64,000 bases of DNA, taken from NCBI GenBank assembly GCA_900074885.1, contig FJUW01000012.1, positions 1,255,807-1,319,806 on the forward strand, given 5' to 3'. Shown in pieces: positions 1-13,991 of this stretch. This DNA is from Rhynchosporium graminicola. Taxonomy: Eukaryota; Ascomycota; Leotiomycetes; Helotiales; Ploettnerulaceae. A program made the translations under genes and the position numbers. The number at the start of each line of letters is the position of its first letter. Position 1 is the first letter of the stretch. Below the pieces are notes generated by a model. It saw nothing but the letters and a program-made list of their open reading frames with translations. It ran no database searches and was not told where the DNA came from.

Positions 1-3000
1 ACTAGCGCTACTAATATGATACTAACGAACGAAACGAACGCCTTAATTAGTTCTGGGAAGCGTACGAGGAATAGCGAAGCGCAGCTAACTCTCCTGTTAA
101 TATTCGAGCTATTATTAACTCTATCTCTATTATTAAACGACTATTACTAGCTCGGAAGTATATTTCTAGGGAGACTTATAGCTATAAAAATATCTAAAAC
201 TCTCCTCTAGAGAGTATTCTATAAGTAACTAACTCTCTATTACTACTACTGATTAGTTAGGACTATTTCCCCGGCGTTTATACTACTTATTATAGACACG
301 ATAAGCCTAAGTGTTTATTACCTAAAGAATAAGAACAGAGTAGTAAAGAGAAGTCTTTATACTCTAGAGAAGCTACTAATATATAGCTAAAGTACGTATG
401 ATTCAGCGATATTATCGCTTATATCCTGCGTAAATCTCCACTTTAACCCTAATTAGAAGTTTTTATATTAAAGACCTACGTATAAGATTATGCCTATATA
501 ATTTATACTATAGACTAATAGTTACTCGGAATACTATCTCGCGACTTAATAGAAGCTACTTAAAGTATAAAAATAGCTACTATAATATTTCAGAAGCGAT
601 AAAGATCACCTCGTGTGCTCAGACCTCTTCTAGAGCCTCTTACGCTAGAGATTTACATAATTAGCAGCCTAGCCTTCTATCTCTTATATAAACGCTAGAA
701 GTCTTCTAATAATAAGATCTTCTCTACTACTTTTTATAAGATAGATAAGCTTCTTAATAACTAAATCGTAGTTCAGTAACATAATACTATTATTATATCT
801 TTAACTATCGACCTTACGGAACGTCGTAAAACCGCCTAGCAATTTACTATTAGCTTAAGCGAATTAGATTCAGAACTATAGATCCCTCACGAGTATAGCT
901 AGTAAGTATATATCTTTTCTAAGGAAGCTAGCGATATTCTCCCTTCTTATCGCTTATACGATCACCGAATTAAGCTTAAGGAAGGGGCTGAGAAGAACCT
1001 CAAATACTTCCCCTTATATAAGATATTAGCTAAAGAACTTAAAGTTATTAAGGCGTATATTACTAATAACTTAGCTAAAGGTTTCATCGAACCTTCTTAA
1101 GTACTATACGCTATACCTATTCTTTTCGTTAAGAAAGCTAATAGAAGTCTAAGATTCTATATTAACTTTCGCGTACTTAATAACCTTATAAGGAAAGATT
1201 AATATCTACTGCTATTAATCGATAAAACGCTAGCTAGAATCTCTACTACTAAGATATTCACTAAACTAGATATTCGCTAGGCGTTCTACCGAATTCGAAT
1301 GGATCTAGCCTCTAAAGAGTATACGACCTTCCGGACTTATTATAGTATATATAAGTATAAGGTACTCCCTTTCGGTCTAACTAACGGCCTTACGATATAC
1401 TAGCGATATATGAATAATATCTTATTCGACTACTTAGACGACTTCTATATAATATATCTAGACGATATTCTAATCTACTCTAACGACCTACTATAGTATT
1501 AATTATATGTACATAAGGTGCTGCAACGATTATAAGACACTAGATTATAAGCTAACCTTAAGAAGTATAAATTTAACGTCACTCGTACTAAATACCTTAG
1601 ATTTATTATCTCTACTTCTAGGATCGAGGTAGACCCTAAGAAGGTTAATATTATATAATCTTAGAATTACCTAACTATAGTTAAGGGCGTATAATCGTTC
1701 TTAGGCTTTTATAACTTCTACTAACGATTTATTAAGGACTACGGAATTATTATAAAACCTCTTATATAACTTACTAAAAATAATATATTATTTCGGTTCG
1801 CTAGGGAGTATAAAGATACCTTTGATTACCTAAAGCACGCTCTTACTTCGGTACTACTTCTCTACTACTATTAGCAACATCTACCTTATATAATCGAAAC
1901 AGACGCTAGTGATAGAGTAATAGTAGGTATACTATCGTGATAGCACGACGAAGACTAGTTCCTAGTAGCCTACTTCTCTAAGACTATACTACTTACTGAG
2001 CTTAATTACGCTATTCATAATAAGGAAATACTTATAATTATACGATCTTTTAGTAACTAGAGATCTGAGCTCGTAGGCGTACTATATTAGATCCGCGTTA
2101 TTACTAATTATAAAGCTCTTAAGTACTTTATAACCTCTAAATAGCTAAACGTATAATAAGCCTGATAAGCCGAGCTACTCGCAGATTATAACTTTATAAT
2201 TACCTATCGACCTAGGAAGTATAATCTACTTGCCGACGCTCTCTCTCGTAGAATAGATAAATTAGACAACTAGAATAACGCTAAAAGAACCTAGCGTTTA
2301 TAGTAGCTACTACGCGAAGACTAAATTAATCTAGTACTACTTATAAGTAACTTCCGGAATAGCTCTAACTCTATAGATAACTTTAAGCTTATTAATACCT
2401 TAGAAGTCGCTGACCTATCGCTAGTCTTTTCTATAGTATAGCAAGTACTTAACGCTAATCGCACTACGCTATTACTCTAAGCTTTACGGAAATAAGCTCT
2501 CTCCGCTACTCCTAAAAAACTAACTATAGAAAAAGATCTTCTACTCTATAAAGGAAGACTAATCGTACCTAATGTCTTACACCTTCGCACGCTACTTATA
2601 CGCGAAGTACACGACTAATTAGAGACTACCTATCTAAGTACAAAGAAGACCTTATAACTACTAGTATTATAATACTAGTAGTACAGAATCGCTTTAACTA
2701 TTAACTAGTACTACTATAACTATTATACTTACTAACGAATTCAAGTGCCGCGCGATAAGAAACCGGGCCTCCTCTAACCTCTACTTATACTATCACGTCT
2801 ATAGGAGCATATTACAATCGACTACTATAGCTTTAACCGCGATAAACACGGCTACGATAACGTTCTCGTATTTATCGACTGTTTTAGTAAATAAGTAATT
2901 AGTATTCTATACCGAAAGACCTCTAATACGCACGACCTTATAAAGCTTTACTTATACTATATATACTGCTATTTCGGAGCTCTATTAATAATTACCTCTA

Positions 3001-3972
3001 ATAGAGGGCCTTAATTCGTTTCCTGTTTTTAGACTATAGTTATTACGATTCTCGGTATTAAAAGATAGCTTTCTATAGTAGACTACCTATAAACAGATAG
3101 CTAAACAGAGATCTATAACTAATATCTCTAACGCAGATTACGACCTTTTATCTCTTACTATTAAGACAACTAGTCGGAATTCTTACTTATTATAGACTAC
3201 GCTTAGATAACTCTTCCTTACGAATCCCTTAGAGGTCTCTTACCTTTTAAAGTCGTTTATAGATATATACCCCGCGTTAATTAGAATTAGAAAGACCTAC
3301 CTAACTCTACTATACTTACTAATAAGTTAAATACTTAGTAAGCTCTAGATTACGCTAATCACCTGCGCGATACCTAAACTACCGCTTAATCTAGTCTCTA
3401 ATATATATAAGCTAAGATATTCTAATCCTATAATCGCTTACGCTATAAAGTCGACTTTACTATAGACGACCTTATTTAGCTAGATATACGCTACTTTACA
3501 AGTACTCGATCTAGCAAAAAACTCGACTTCTTAACTAACGGACCCTTCTATATAATTAAAAAGGTCAGAAGCTCTTATTATCTAGAGCTCCCTGCTAGTA
3601 TAAAAGTATATAACGTATTCCCTGCTACTAAGCTATAGAAGCATCTAAACGACCCCTTACTAAGATAAACCTCACTACTACTACTACTTATTAATATTAC
3701 TAGTAATAATAAATAAGAGATCGAAGATATACTTACGTACCGCAAGTAGCGTAATAGCCTCTTATACCGAGTTTCCTAGTTAAATTAAGACGTCGATCTC
3801 ATATAGTATAACGCTATAGATATTAAATACGCTCCCGCTAAGCTATAATAATTCCACCTTAATAACCTAACGTAAGCTAGACCTCCTGCTAGACTACCTA
3901 ATTAGCTAAAAGCTTTCTACGATAGAATTAATAATTACAACTACCTTAATAGTAATAAGGAGATAGACTAAC

Positions 3973-3986
3973 GCTCGAGGGCGAGC
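3973..3986 (+). other. Hairpin just upstream of the polypurine tract, Gypsy A copy A1
   Basis: GCTCG-AGGG-CGAGC is a 5-bp stem with a 4-nt loop, a few bases upstream of the polypurine tract. The same sequence occurs in copy A2 (33875-33888) and element D (20013-20026). A different sequence with the same geometry occurs in Gypsy B2 (31625-31642). Confidence 0.6.
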
Positions 3987-4007
3987 TTTTTTCGGAGGGG
4001 AGAGTAG

Positions 4008-4242
4008 TATAATAACTAGTTAGGTTTAGAGGTCTCTCCCTATTAGTGGAAACACTTACTACTAAGCGAGATTATACGAGTAGAGTTTAGGGGCCCCTTT
4101 TTATATATATACTTCTATTCTCTCTCTACTTCTTCACTCCTTAGTTATAGATTCTCAAGTGATTCTTACTACTTCATATTCATAGCAATATGAGGTCTTA
4201 TTACTCAGGTAGTTTTGAGACCTTTCTAGAGCAAGCGTCATA
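4008..4242 (+). repeat. 3' LTR of Gypsy A copy A1 (235 bp)
   Basis: It matches the two LTRs of copy A2 at 15400-15634 and 33910-34144 over exactly 235 bp. The family consensus ends are TGTGACGAC and CGTCACA; here RIP-type transitions have changed them to TATAATAAC and CGTCATA. Confidence 0.9.
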
Positions 4243-7200
4243 CTAAGCTCCTTAGTCGGATATAATTAACTTAAGAGTATATCCGAAACGATATATCTAT
4301 TAGATAAATAATATCGCTATCCCGCGAGTATCGATATTATAATAGTATAGTATTAATATAAAGTCTTTCCTTAGGCAGTCGATAAATACTAATATCTTAT
4401 TAAATCCTTAGTTATTAGGTAGGAAGTCCTTAAAATCTATAGCTAAGTATTATATAAGGTAGCTAAGTACCGGTAATAAGTAGAGGAATCCTTACTATTT
4501 CGTCTGTTTCGGATAAGAGTACTAGTAAGGGCGGTAATTATAAGTATACTATTTCATATCTAATATAAGTCCTTTCTAGTAGTAATAAGTAGAAATTATT
4601 TTAGTAGTCTTACGAGCGTTTAGATAAGTAGAAGAAACTTAATTATAGACTTTACTGATTAAATAAGTATATAGTAGAGTATAGCGTTATATATATAGAT
4701 AACTATTATAAAGTAGTAAACTATTATTAATAATATAGCTATCTCCTAATATATTTAGTTCCTTAGAGAATAATTCTTAATTAAATTAGTATAGTTTCTC
4801 GATTAAATCAAAAGAGTTATATATAAGTTCCGGTAGCGTATTAGTCCCTAGCGATATTAAGTATATATAACTGATTTAATCGATATAATACTTAGCTAGT
4901 TCCGTATTAATCCTAAGGTCTAAGTAATCTAGAAGTAATAAAACCCGAGATCTATTATCTTATTTCTATTATTCCTATATCTTTAGATCTTATTCCTTAT
5001 AGCTAAAGATATTAGCTTTAGTATTATCTTTACTAAGTATATATATAATTTAAAAATTAAATTTAGAAAGGAATTCTATTTATCTAGCTTACTTACTAGT
5101 TAGGACCTTAATAGTTATAAAGTATTCTAAGGATTAATAGTCTATATATACGCTAGTATAGTGTTATAGAGATATAAGTTCCGGTTTCTATTTCCGGAAA
5201 GACTTAATAATAGTATATAGCTCCTTATTATAGATCTTCTAGTTTAGTTCATATTTATTAAGAATATAAGAGTAGAATCTAATTAGATACTACTAGTTAT
5301 CTTTATATAATTAGAAGATAACTCTAACTATTATACTATCAGAAGTATTAGTTTCTAGTTTAGTTTATAATTCAGGGTCGAAATAGTATAGTTTCTATAC
5401 CGATAGTAGCTATTAATATAAATTATTAAAAGACTTCTTATAATCGTTAGTAAAATTCTATAGTACTATAGGCCGAGTAAGCACTAAGAGAGGTTTAGCG
5501 ATAAGGCCGAAATTCCGAATAAATTAATAATAGAACCTATAGAATCCTAAGAAAGATTTTATAGCTATTACTATTTTAAGGTATTTCTAGTTTACTAATA
5601 GTATTACTTTCTTAGGATCTAGCTCGATTCCGTTAGTAATAATAATATATCTGAGGTATTTAGTCCGAGTAATATAGAATTCGCTTTTCTTAATATCTAC
5701 TTAGAGTCCGATATCTATTAAGCGTTATAGTACTAATTTAATATATTCCTTATATTCTTAAAGCGTTTCCGAGTATATAAGAATATTATCTAGGTAAGCT
5801 ATATAGAAGTTATCTAAGTAGTCTAGTAGTATATTATTTATATATCGCTAGTATATATTAAGTCCGTTATAGAGCCTAAAAAGTAGTACTTTATATTTAT
5901 AAGATCCGAAGCGGGTTCGGAAGGTAGTATACTCCTCGGATTTAGGGTCTATACGAATATAGTTAAATATTACTCAGATATTTAGTTTAGTAAAGATTAC
6001 TACTTTAGATATATAAGTTAAGAGCTTATCGATCTTAGGTATTAAGTAGGAATCTTTTCGAGTAATTATATTAAGCTTATAATAGTTAATATAGAAGCGT
6101 AATCCTCTATTAGCCTTCTTAACGAATAGTATAAGTAATATAAAAGGACTTTAGCTAGATTCGATAAATCCCTTATCTAAGTTCTCTATAAAGTACTTCT
6201 TAGTTACTTATAGTTCGTCTATAGATTACTAATATAAAAGCGAATATATATTAAGTAAAAGTTCTTCTAGAATAATTTTATAATTATATAAGCGATATAG
6301 CGGAAGAATATTAGAATTCCGCTTAGAAAAAGCTTCCTTAAGAGTATAATACTATTCCGATAGCTTTTTAGCTATAAGTTATTCGGTATCAGGATCCTTA
6401 GGAGAATTACTATTTAGATAGTCTTATATAAGGCGGTCTATCTCGTAGATACTAGTAAAGAATAATTTAGAGCTTTTACGTTTTATATTAAAGTAAAAAG
6501 CTATAGTATTAATTTAATAAATTAGAACTAGTTTCTAGATCCTTAGAGGTTAAGAGAAGCACTTATAGTAAAGTTTCGGCGCAAGTACCTTTCTCGATGA
6601 ATTCGGAGCGGGAAAGGGTTCGGATTCCTTAGCGATAAGTAGAAATAAGTTAAATAATAAGAATAATATATTAATATATTATATTATTACTATTTAGTAT
6701 AATCGCTATTAGTCTAGCTAGTTTATAGCTAAGTCCCGCGCGTTAGTATCGATTTAGTAAGATCGATTAATATTAAGTTGATAAGGTAATAGAGTTATAA
6801 TTATCTCCTTATTATATTAGAAAGTAACTAAATAGCGTTCCGGCTATAGAAGCTTATAGTAGAGTATATCTAGCTTAACTTGAAAACGTTATATCTATTT
6901 AATACTAATAATTATATCTTATTATTCTAAATCGAGGAGAATAAAAGAGTAATTATAAATACACTTACTATTAATAGAAAAGTATAAATATATAAAATAA
7001 GTAATATAAGTTCTGATAAACTATTAGAACTTATATATTAGAATAAAATAAAGTAGTAGCTCGATTTTGATACTAAGGGCTCTTAATAGTCGTCTAGTAA
7101 GAGTATAATTAATAAATAGATAACTGTTCGCTCTAGTATCGATTAAGCTACTTATAGAAACTCCTAGCCTATTTATATTAACTATAATCGAGTATATAAA

Positions 7201-8175
7201 TTACTTACCTCCTATTAGGGAGTTAAAGTCTAGATTAGAGAGATTATACTTATATAGACCTAAGAAAGAGTTTTTACTTAAGCCTTATTATTTCCCTCTA
7301 GTATTAGTCCAGATTCGGAGGGTATATTTTCTATTACTTTCTTAGTTACTTAATCCTCTTCCGGAAATTTATCGATTAATTAAACCTTAGGCGAGTTAGG
7401 GTAATCTAGCTTAATATAACTAAGCTATCTATAACTATAATACCTAAGAGGTTCCCCGGTCGAGGTAGCAGGGCGTTTTAGCGCGGAGGGAGTACTAGAC
7501 TATACTAGGGTAGAGATACGTATATATAGTACGGGAGTAGTTTATCGAGGGGCTAAGCTTAAGGACTAGTAAGGAGTAAAACTAGTAGAGGTCGTAATAA
7601 TAATAATAAGTTTATAGTACTATACCGGGGTAGTAGCTTTCTCGGGATAAGTATATTCTGAGTTATAGCGATATTCGGTATTAAAAGAAAGTAAGGATCT
7701 AACTATAGAAGTATAGTCCTTATTCTATATTAGTTTAATAATAAGAGTTAAAGCGCGTAAGGATAATATAATCTTATCTTATATATAAAAGAACTACTCT
7801 TTCATTTTAACATTACATTAGATAATAGCGCTTTAAAATCAAATACGAAACTCGGCGAAAGTCTCGCGTATATAGCTAGGTTATTATATTTATAAGTAGT
7901 AGAAAGCGTTATAATAATTATCTTCTTCTAAACTGATAAGGAAGTTCTCTTCTAGTAAGGAGATTATTTCCTTACTAGTCTTAAACTCGTTAGCGAGATA
8001 CTAAAGCGTAAGATACTCCTTAGCTAATCTAGTAACTAATCCCTATATAAGAACGCGCCGGGAGAAGTCCGTAAGGTAATAGTCGGCGTTTATAGCTAGC
8101 CGGTCTCGTATCGATACTCTCTATTAAAGGAAAGTAAAGTCCGACTTATTATCTAAGGGTAGGATCTTCTTAATA
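4243..8175 (-). mobile_element. Gypsy-type LTR retrotransposon, family B, copy B1, pol part (RIP-degraded)
   Basis: This is the reverse complement of the family B copy at 21584-31928. From right to left it covers gag, protease, reverse transcriptase and RNase H, and breaks off inside integrase at 4243, where Gypsy A1 begins. For example 6061-6130 is the complement of the RT segment near 24760. On the right it is interrupted by the Copia element at 8176. B1 continues at 13992-15099. It is heavily RIP-mutated and non-functional. Confidence 0.88.
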
Positions 8176-8348
8176 TATTAGTATCACAGGTATCGCGATA
8201 GTTTCATGGTTTCAGGCTCCCTGAATAGTTATATTCAGTAAGTCTCTGGAGCTACGATTTCTATAGAGAGTTGACTATATATAGTGCAACTCTCCTTTTA
8301 TTAGTTAACGCAGGTAAACTCCCTTTATTAACTATAGAGCTCTAAACA
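8176..8348 (-). repeat. 3' LTR of Copia element C (173 bp)
   Basis: Direct repeat of 13814-13986, left-bounded by the TSD TAATA. It is the 3' LTR relative to the minus-strand coding direction. Confidence 0.9.
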
Positions 8349-11300
8349 CTAGTAATACTTTCTTCTCGATAGTAAAGTAAATAAAATATAGTCTAATCTC
8401 CCTGTAAATAAAACTCCGTATATATAACCTTCTATTTCCCTCGTACTAGTATAGCCTCGTCAATTCGTTAATTTAGTAATTCAGACCTCCCTCTATACCT
8501 ATCCCTTAACTCTAATAATCAGCTAGTTTATTAATAAGAACAGCTTAAGGCTCCGATTTAGTATAGATTTAGTAAGAGCGTCAGCTGGATTGTTCGTACT
8601 ATCGATCCATCTGATCTCCATGATCTCCCAGCGTTAGTACAACTGCCGTAGAGCTATAATATCGATTATTAATCTCTTCTCCTTAGTAGTACTAATCTTT
8701 ACTAAATACTCGTATAACGAGTATAAATTAGTATATACGATCAAGAGAAGTAGAGGTAAATCAAGCTAAGCTATAATCTTAGTAATTGTCGTATTAATTG
8801 CAATTGCTATATCAACTCCTACTACTATTCCGTATACTTCTAAAGTAAGAGACGATCGAGTAACTCTCTTAGATTTAGTAGAACTAGCGTAGATCAAATT
8901 ACCGCGTATAATAAATTAATCTCTCTTAACAATTAAAGATTCGTTACTAATAGTAATTAAGTAGCTAAGTTAAGAACTTAAATCTTTATTATTAGTAAAA
9001 GATCTATTAATAAACACGAAGATCTTAGCAGTAGAGAGGTCCAAATCGATATATTTGATACTATAGTCCAAGTTATCTATTTACTACTATAGACGCTTAT
9101 TCAGAGCTCGTACGTCGTCTTTAGTAGGGTTTTAGTGCTAAGCTACTACTGACAAATCGAAGGAAGCTTCGGGTTAGTAAATTAAAGTAATATATACCCC
9201 TCTTACGTATTACTCTATATATTTCTAACTATAATCAGTAGTAGTTTCATCTACTAGTTAGATCTTCTTCGCCTAACCTTTCTGTCCTAAAAAGAGGTAG
9301 TCCTCTCTCTTTACGATTAAATAGCTATTAAAGTTAAATTAGTAGTAGAGCGTTAATATCTCCCTTGATTTAGTAGTAATCTTAGCTTCGGCGAGTTATT
9401 ATTCTTTAAGATCAAGAAACTCCTTTATAGTAATACTAAAAGTATTATTAGTTTATAATCTAGCGATTCCGAAGCACTTCTTATTAATAGAAATCAATAA
9501 ATAAGGGTCGTAGGTCGAAGTTTCCATATAAAGGCGCTCGATATAGTGAAGGTAGTAAGTAACCTATTAATAGGTGCTAGCTTCCGGAATACCGTATAGA
9601 GCCTTCAATACTACTATAAGAGTACTAGGAGGATATAAATAACGTAATTCCTTCGGAATACGTACTAGAATCAAGCGTTTAAGGAGAGAATTTAACTAGG
9701 TATATACTTAGGTGATATCTCTCAGGTAAATTAAGGCTCCTCTCTTTTTAAGGCTCGGCGCAAGTAATATAATAATCTTCTAGCTTAGACATTAAATTAT
9801 AAGTAATTAAGTAAGAATTTCTTATTTACCTTTATTATTATAAGCTTAGATAACGATTCGTGACTTTTTAAAGGGTGCCGGCGTTAATTTGCCCTTAATC
9901 GATCGTACGAATCGAGCGTCGAAGATTCTAGTACCGGCGTGCTTATTATAGTTATATTAGACGAATTTAAATACTCCTTACGCTAGCAGACCTTTAATTT
10001 CTTACTAATCTGACGCTTAGAAAGGTTCACTAGGCGTAGTAATTACTCCCTCCTAGCGTAGCTTCTTCGAGAGCTCTAAATCGGCCTTTTCTAGCTAGCT
10101 TAAGAAAGCTATATTTACCTCTTTTTCAAGTAGCACTTCTACTAGTATATACTCGTCGAAGTAATCGTCTTTAGCTTTAGCTTCAGCTGAAAACTTAGCT
10201 TTAATAGTAAATCTGTAGCATGGAATCCGACCGCGGGTACTCTTCCTTACTTATAATAGTTCTTCCTGAACCGAGTGCTCCTTATCTCCGCTATTATCTT
10301 ATAGTAATAATTCGCTATTATCTTCGTGCTCGGATTAAGGTCGGAGGTAAGGTTTAATAATAGTAGATCGGAATCTCTTTAGCCCTACGTCTAGCTATAT
10401 AACGCATGTTTCTCCTTCTGTAGAGATTAGCTTAAAGGGACTAGTTTATCTAGGTCGATTATCAGTAGCTTTCTCTCTCTAGACCCTTACTTCTGAATTC
10501 AAAAGTAAGCTAAGCGTATTAGAAGTATCTAGATTATTTCTTATAGCTAGAGCGTCTGCTACGCTTCTTCCGGCGACTAATTAGCATAATTCCTTCGTAG
10601 CTTTAGAGATAGCGAGAGCTCGTTAAGTAATCGTAGAAGATAGAGCGTCCTTATCAGATAATTATAAATAAGTACCGAAGACTAGAAGTATTAGTATAAG
10701 ACCTTTTAGACCTACTATATTATTAATTACCTTAATAGCCATTTATAGTATTACTTCTCTTAAAACTCCCTAGCCCTTCAGTTTATCTTTAATAATCTTA
10801 TATACTCGTCGCAGTATACTATGATACCTCTCTACCTTACCGATAGCGTTATATGCCTCTACGGGCACTTCCACGACCTCGATTAATATAGATTTAGTAT
10901 TCTGACGGAACTCAATAGATAAGAAGTTAGTACTAGTATTATAAATAACTCTATCAGGAGGTCTAACGTAGACGTCGATCTAGTAGTAGCGGAAAGCGCT
11001 CTAAACTATATCTACTAATATATCTTTTAGCTATTTAGTAGCATTAAAAGCTATAGTATTATCGATAACATAAAGTACTAGCTTTCCGTGAAGATATATA
11101 ATATCTAAGATAACTAAATAGTTAAAATTAATATTATCTTTTAAAGTAAATTTGAATCTGCCGGGCGATTTTACGTATAATTAGTAGTAATAGCAGATCT
11201 CTTAGATCTTCTTTAGTATAGTAGAATCGACCTCATAGCCCGTACGGTCGAGTACTTTCTGAAGTCGTAGTATTAATAGGTATCTAAGGCGTCTATGGAT

Positions 11301-13813
11301 CTATTATAATTCGCTCTCCGTAAGGTAATAAACTAACGTATCTTTAGACTCAAGTATTATCTATAGATATCCCCACTTGCGTATAACTAGTATAACTTTA
11401 TCTCCCTACTATAGAACGTTTCGTAAGTTATTAAACTTCACTCCGAGTCTATCTATATCTTATAGGTATATGAGAAAGGGTATATTTACTATAATAACGT
11501 GAAAGGTAACGATTCCGACTAGAGTTAGTATATAGATAATTCCTTTGATCTAAGAGCTTCCGGATCTGAAAATAATAGAATTTAGCAGTAAAGAGGTATC
11601 TAATTTAATACTCGGATACTCTTTCTATAAAGTAATAAACTATACCTCTCTAGTAGAGGATATACTAGAAGTACTTATATCCGGTATAATACCTTGAAAT
11701 TAACTACTCGAATATCTATTAGTAAATATAAAGGTTTCGGATAGTAATAAAGAGGTAGGCTCGACGCCGAATTTATCGTCTTTAGTGAAAGCATAGTAAG
11801 CTGAATTATTAGTAAGAGTCTCTATAGCTTGGAGAGCGTTAATCTAACCGAATTTAGTAACGAAATGTTCGTTTTTATTATTATAATTATAGTTTTCTAT
11901 AGTCTAGTAGTATTCACTATCTCCCTTACTTTCAAGGTCTGCAAGACCTTTAATTCCTTCGTATTCAGTTAAGAAAGTAGCGTAAGTTTAAGGTATAAGG
12001 TCTTCAGTAGTATATACCGCTCCTTAGCGCTTATACTCTAGGTAAGCTTATTTTCTCTCTTCAGGAGTATATTTCGTAGACTAATAGTCTACTTTCTTAT
12101 AAATATTACACTTTAGTATATACGATCTACCGCCAGATGAAAGTCGGAAGCTACTATAATCTCTACTTCTTCTTCTACCTCTATTTCTTCCTCTATATCT
12201 ACCTCTACGTTCCGATAAGTTATAGTACTTTCTATCTACCTAATTCTGATTATTCTCGCTATTATAATACTCCGGAGGTAAGGTAAGGTATATAGCAGAT
12301 AGAGTTAACTTCTTAGAGGTTTTCGTTCTGATAAAGGCTCGTAGTTAGGCGTAAATACTTTCAAAAGTTGAAGCCGGATTAAATAGTACTAATTTATACT
12401 CTAGAACTCTTCTATAGGCAGTAATAACTTGATCTCGGAGGTTATATTTATATTAATACTTCTTTATAAGGCCACGCTAATACTTCTGCAGAGTATTAAT
12501 AGTGATTTCAAGGCATTTAAAGTAACTCTTTCCGGCGTTCTTTAGATCACAGATAACCTTATTTATATAGATTTTACGCTAGTAGTATAGATATTCTTAA
12601 AGGTTTTCTTAAGTTTAGAAATACTATTTCATTATAGTTACTATAAGCTTAAAGTTATATCTATACCTAGTAATCTTATCGTAGTAAAATTACTAGGCGC
12701 GACCTTTCAGTATAGTTATAAAGGCAGGTTTAAATTAATTAATTCCGAGCTTCGTATACTAATCCAGGAAGTACTAGAGCTTCATATCTAAGATATTAAA
12801 GAGCTTACCTCCGTACTTATTATCGTTATTATAGTAGTATTTTATCAGGTCGATCAATAGGCATCTACTAAGGTCGGTATTAGCGCTATTATTACCCTCC
12901 GGGAGTAGAAAGTAAGAGTACGATTAGTATAATAGTTTATTTAATAGATCTGGAGGTAGAAGAGGTAGAAAAGGTGGAAAACCGCCTATAAGAGGTTATA
13001 GGGGGTCTTTTAGTAATAGTAATATACGAATTTAGAAGTATTCTAATCGTAATTTACTAATTTCCAGTCGTTCCTTTTTATACTCTTTATTCTATAGTTC
13101 TATAGTAGTTTCAGTTAAGTAGTTGTATATTTTCTAAGCTAGAAAGATATTTCCACGATTTAGATTAACCTGAACGCGTCTAAGTATTAGTATCTCCTTT
13201 AACGCCTTCAGTAAGTTTCTATTTATAGTTTTAAAGGTATCTATAGTCTAACTATTAAAATCCCAGCGGAATTAATCCTATAGCGCCTTTTCTAAGTATT
13301 TACTATACTTATCCTAATAGGTCTCGATTGCAAGGTAAATATAGTTATTTAGTACTAGTTCCTTATAGTACTCTTCGTTAGATAGATCTACAGAAAGTCC
13401 CTAGTAGTCCGGATTAAGCTTGAATTTAACGTCCTATAGTAAGGGGATTATTTTAGTAGTAATTTACTACTAAAATAAAGCTTTAGATCGTTCCGCGAGC
13501 TAGAGATAAATAAATAGATAACTAAATAGATAGATAAGAAGATAGAAGCTTAGAAACTTCCGTTTAATAGAAAAGATAAGTAGCTACGTTAATACGTAAG
13601 GTCTATACTAAGAGTATGAATAACACTAAAGAGAGAGTTTTATTTTACCGCGAGTAAAGCAGAAATCGATTCTCAAACTTCTGAGTATCTAGGAGTACTC
13701 GTTAGTATAAACTTAGTAAGATCTTCAGCTGAAATTTAGCTAATATCTCTCTTAAATATCTCTTCTAGAAACCTTACTATCTATAGTTAATAATAAAGTC
13801 AACTACTAATTAG

Positions 13814-13986
13814 TATTAGTATTATAAGTATCACGATAGTTTCATAGTTTTAGGCTCCCTGAATAGTTATATTTAGTAAGTCTCTGGAGCTACGATTTCT
13901 ATAGAGAGTTAACTATATATAATGCAACTCTCCCTTTATCAGTTAACGCAGGTAAACTCCCTTTGTTGACTGCAGAGCTCTAAACA
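13814..13986 (-). repeat. 5' LTR of Copia element C (173 bp)
   Basis: Direct repeat of 8176-8348 followed by the TSD TAATA at 13987-13991. The differences seen between the two LTRs are largely C/T or G/A transitions. Confidence 0.9.
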
Positions 13987-13991
13987 TAATA

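Larger units (their letters stand above)
1..4242 (+). mobile_element. Gypsy-type LTR retrotransposon, family A, copy A1 (3' part, RIP-degraded)
   Basis: This is the 3' portion of a Ty3/Gypsy element; its 5' end lies left of the window. The pol frame can be followed through many TAA/TAG stops. Reverse transcriptase runs from about 1080 to 1500 and keeps the catalytic box YLDDILIYS near 1455. An RNase H start with TDAS lies near 1905, and integrase spans about 2560-3300. It ends in a 235-bp LTR (4008-4242) preceded by a G-rich polypurine tract. Positions 1-4242 align with 17722-34144, copy A2. It appears to be inserted in Gypsy B1, whose minus-strand integrase region resumes at 4243. CpA and TpG are rare, as expected after RIP. 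No intact protein can be made. Confidence 0.9.
8176..13986 (-). mobile_element. Copia-type LTR retrotransposon, element C, complete but RIP-degraded (5,811 bp)
   Basis: Two 173-bp direct LTRs (8176-8348 and 13814-13986) are flanked by the 5-bp duplication TAATA (8171-8175 and 13987-13991). Coding is on the minus strand. Near the left end the translated RNase H tail reads IRWIDSTNNPADALTK (about 8569-8620), the standard end of Copia pol. Upstream, VTRSSLTLEVYGIVVG (about 8800-8880) matches Copia RNase H. Near 12070-12110 a damaged zinc-knuckle-like segment reads CNIYKKVDY, then a stop, then STKYTPE, with a Cys apparently changed by RIP. Order along the element is gag at right, then integrase, RT and RNase H to the left. 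The length is typical of Copia elements. No open frame remains. Confidence 0.92.
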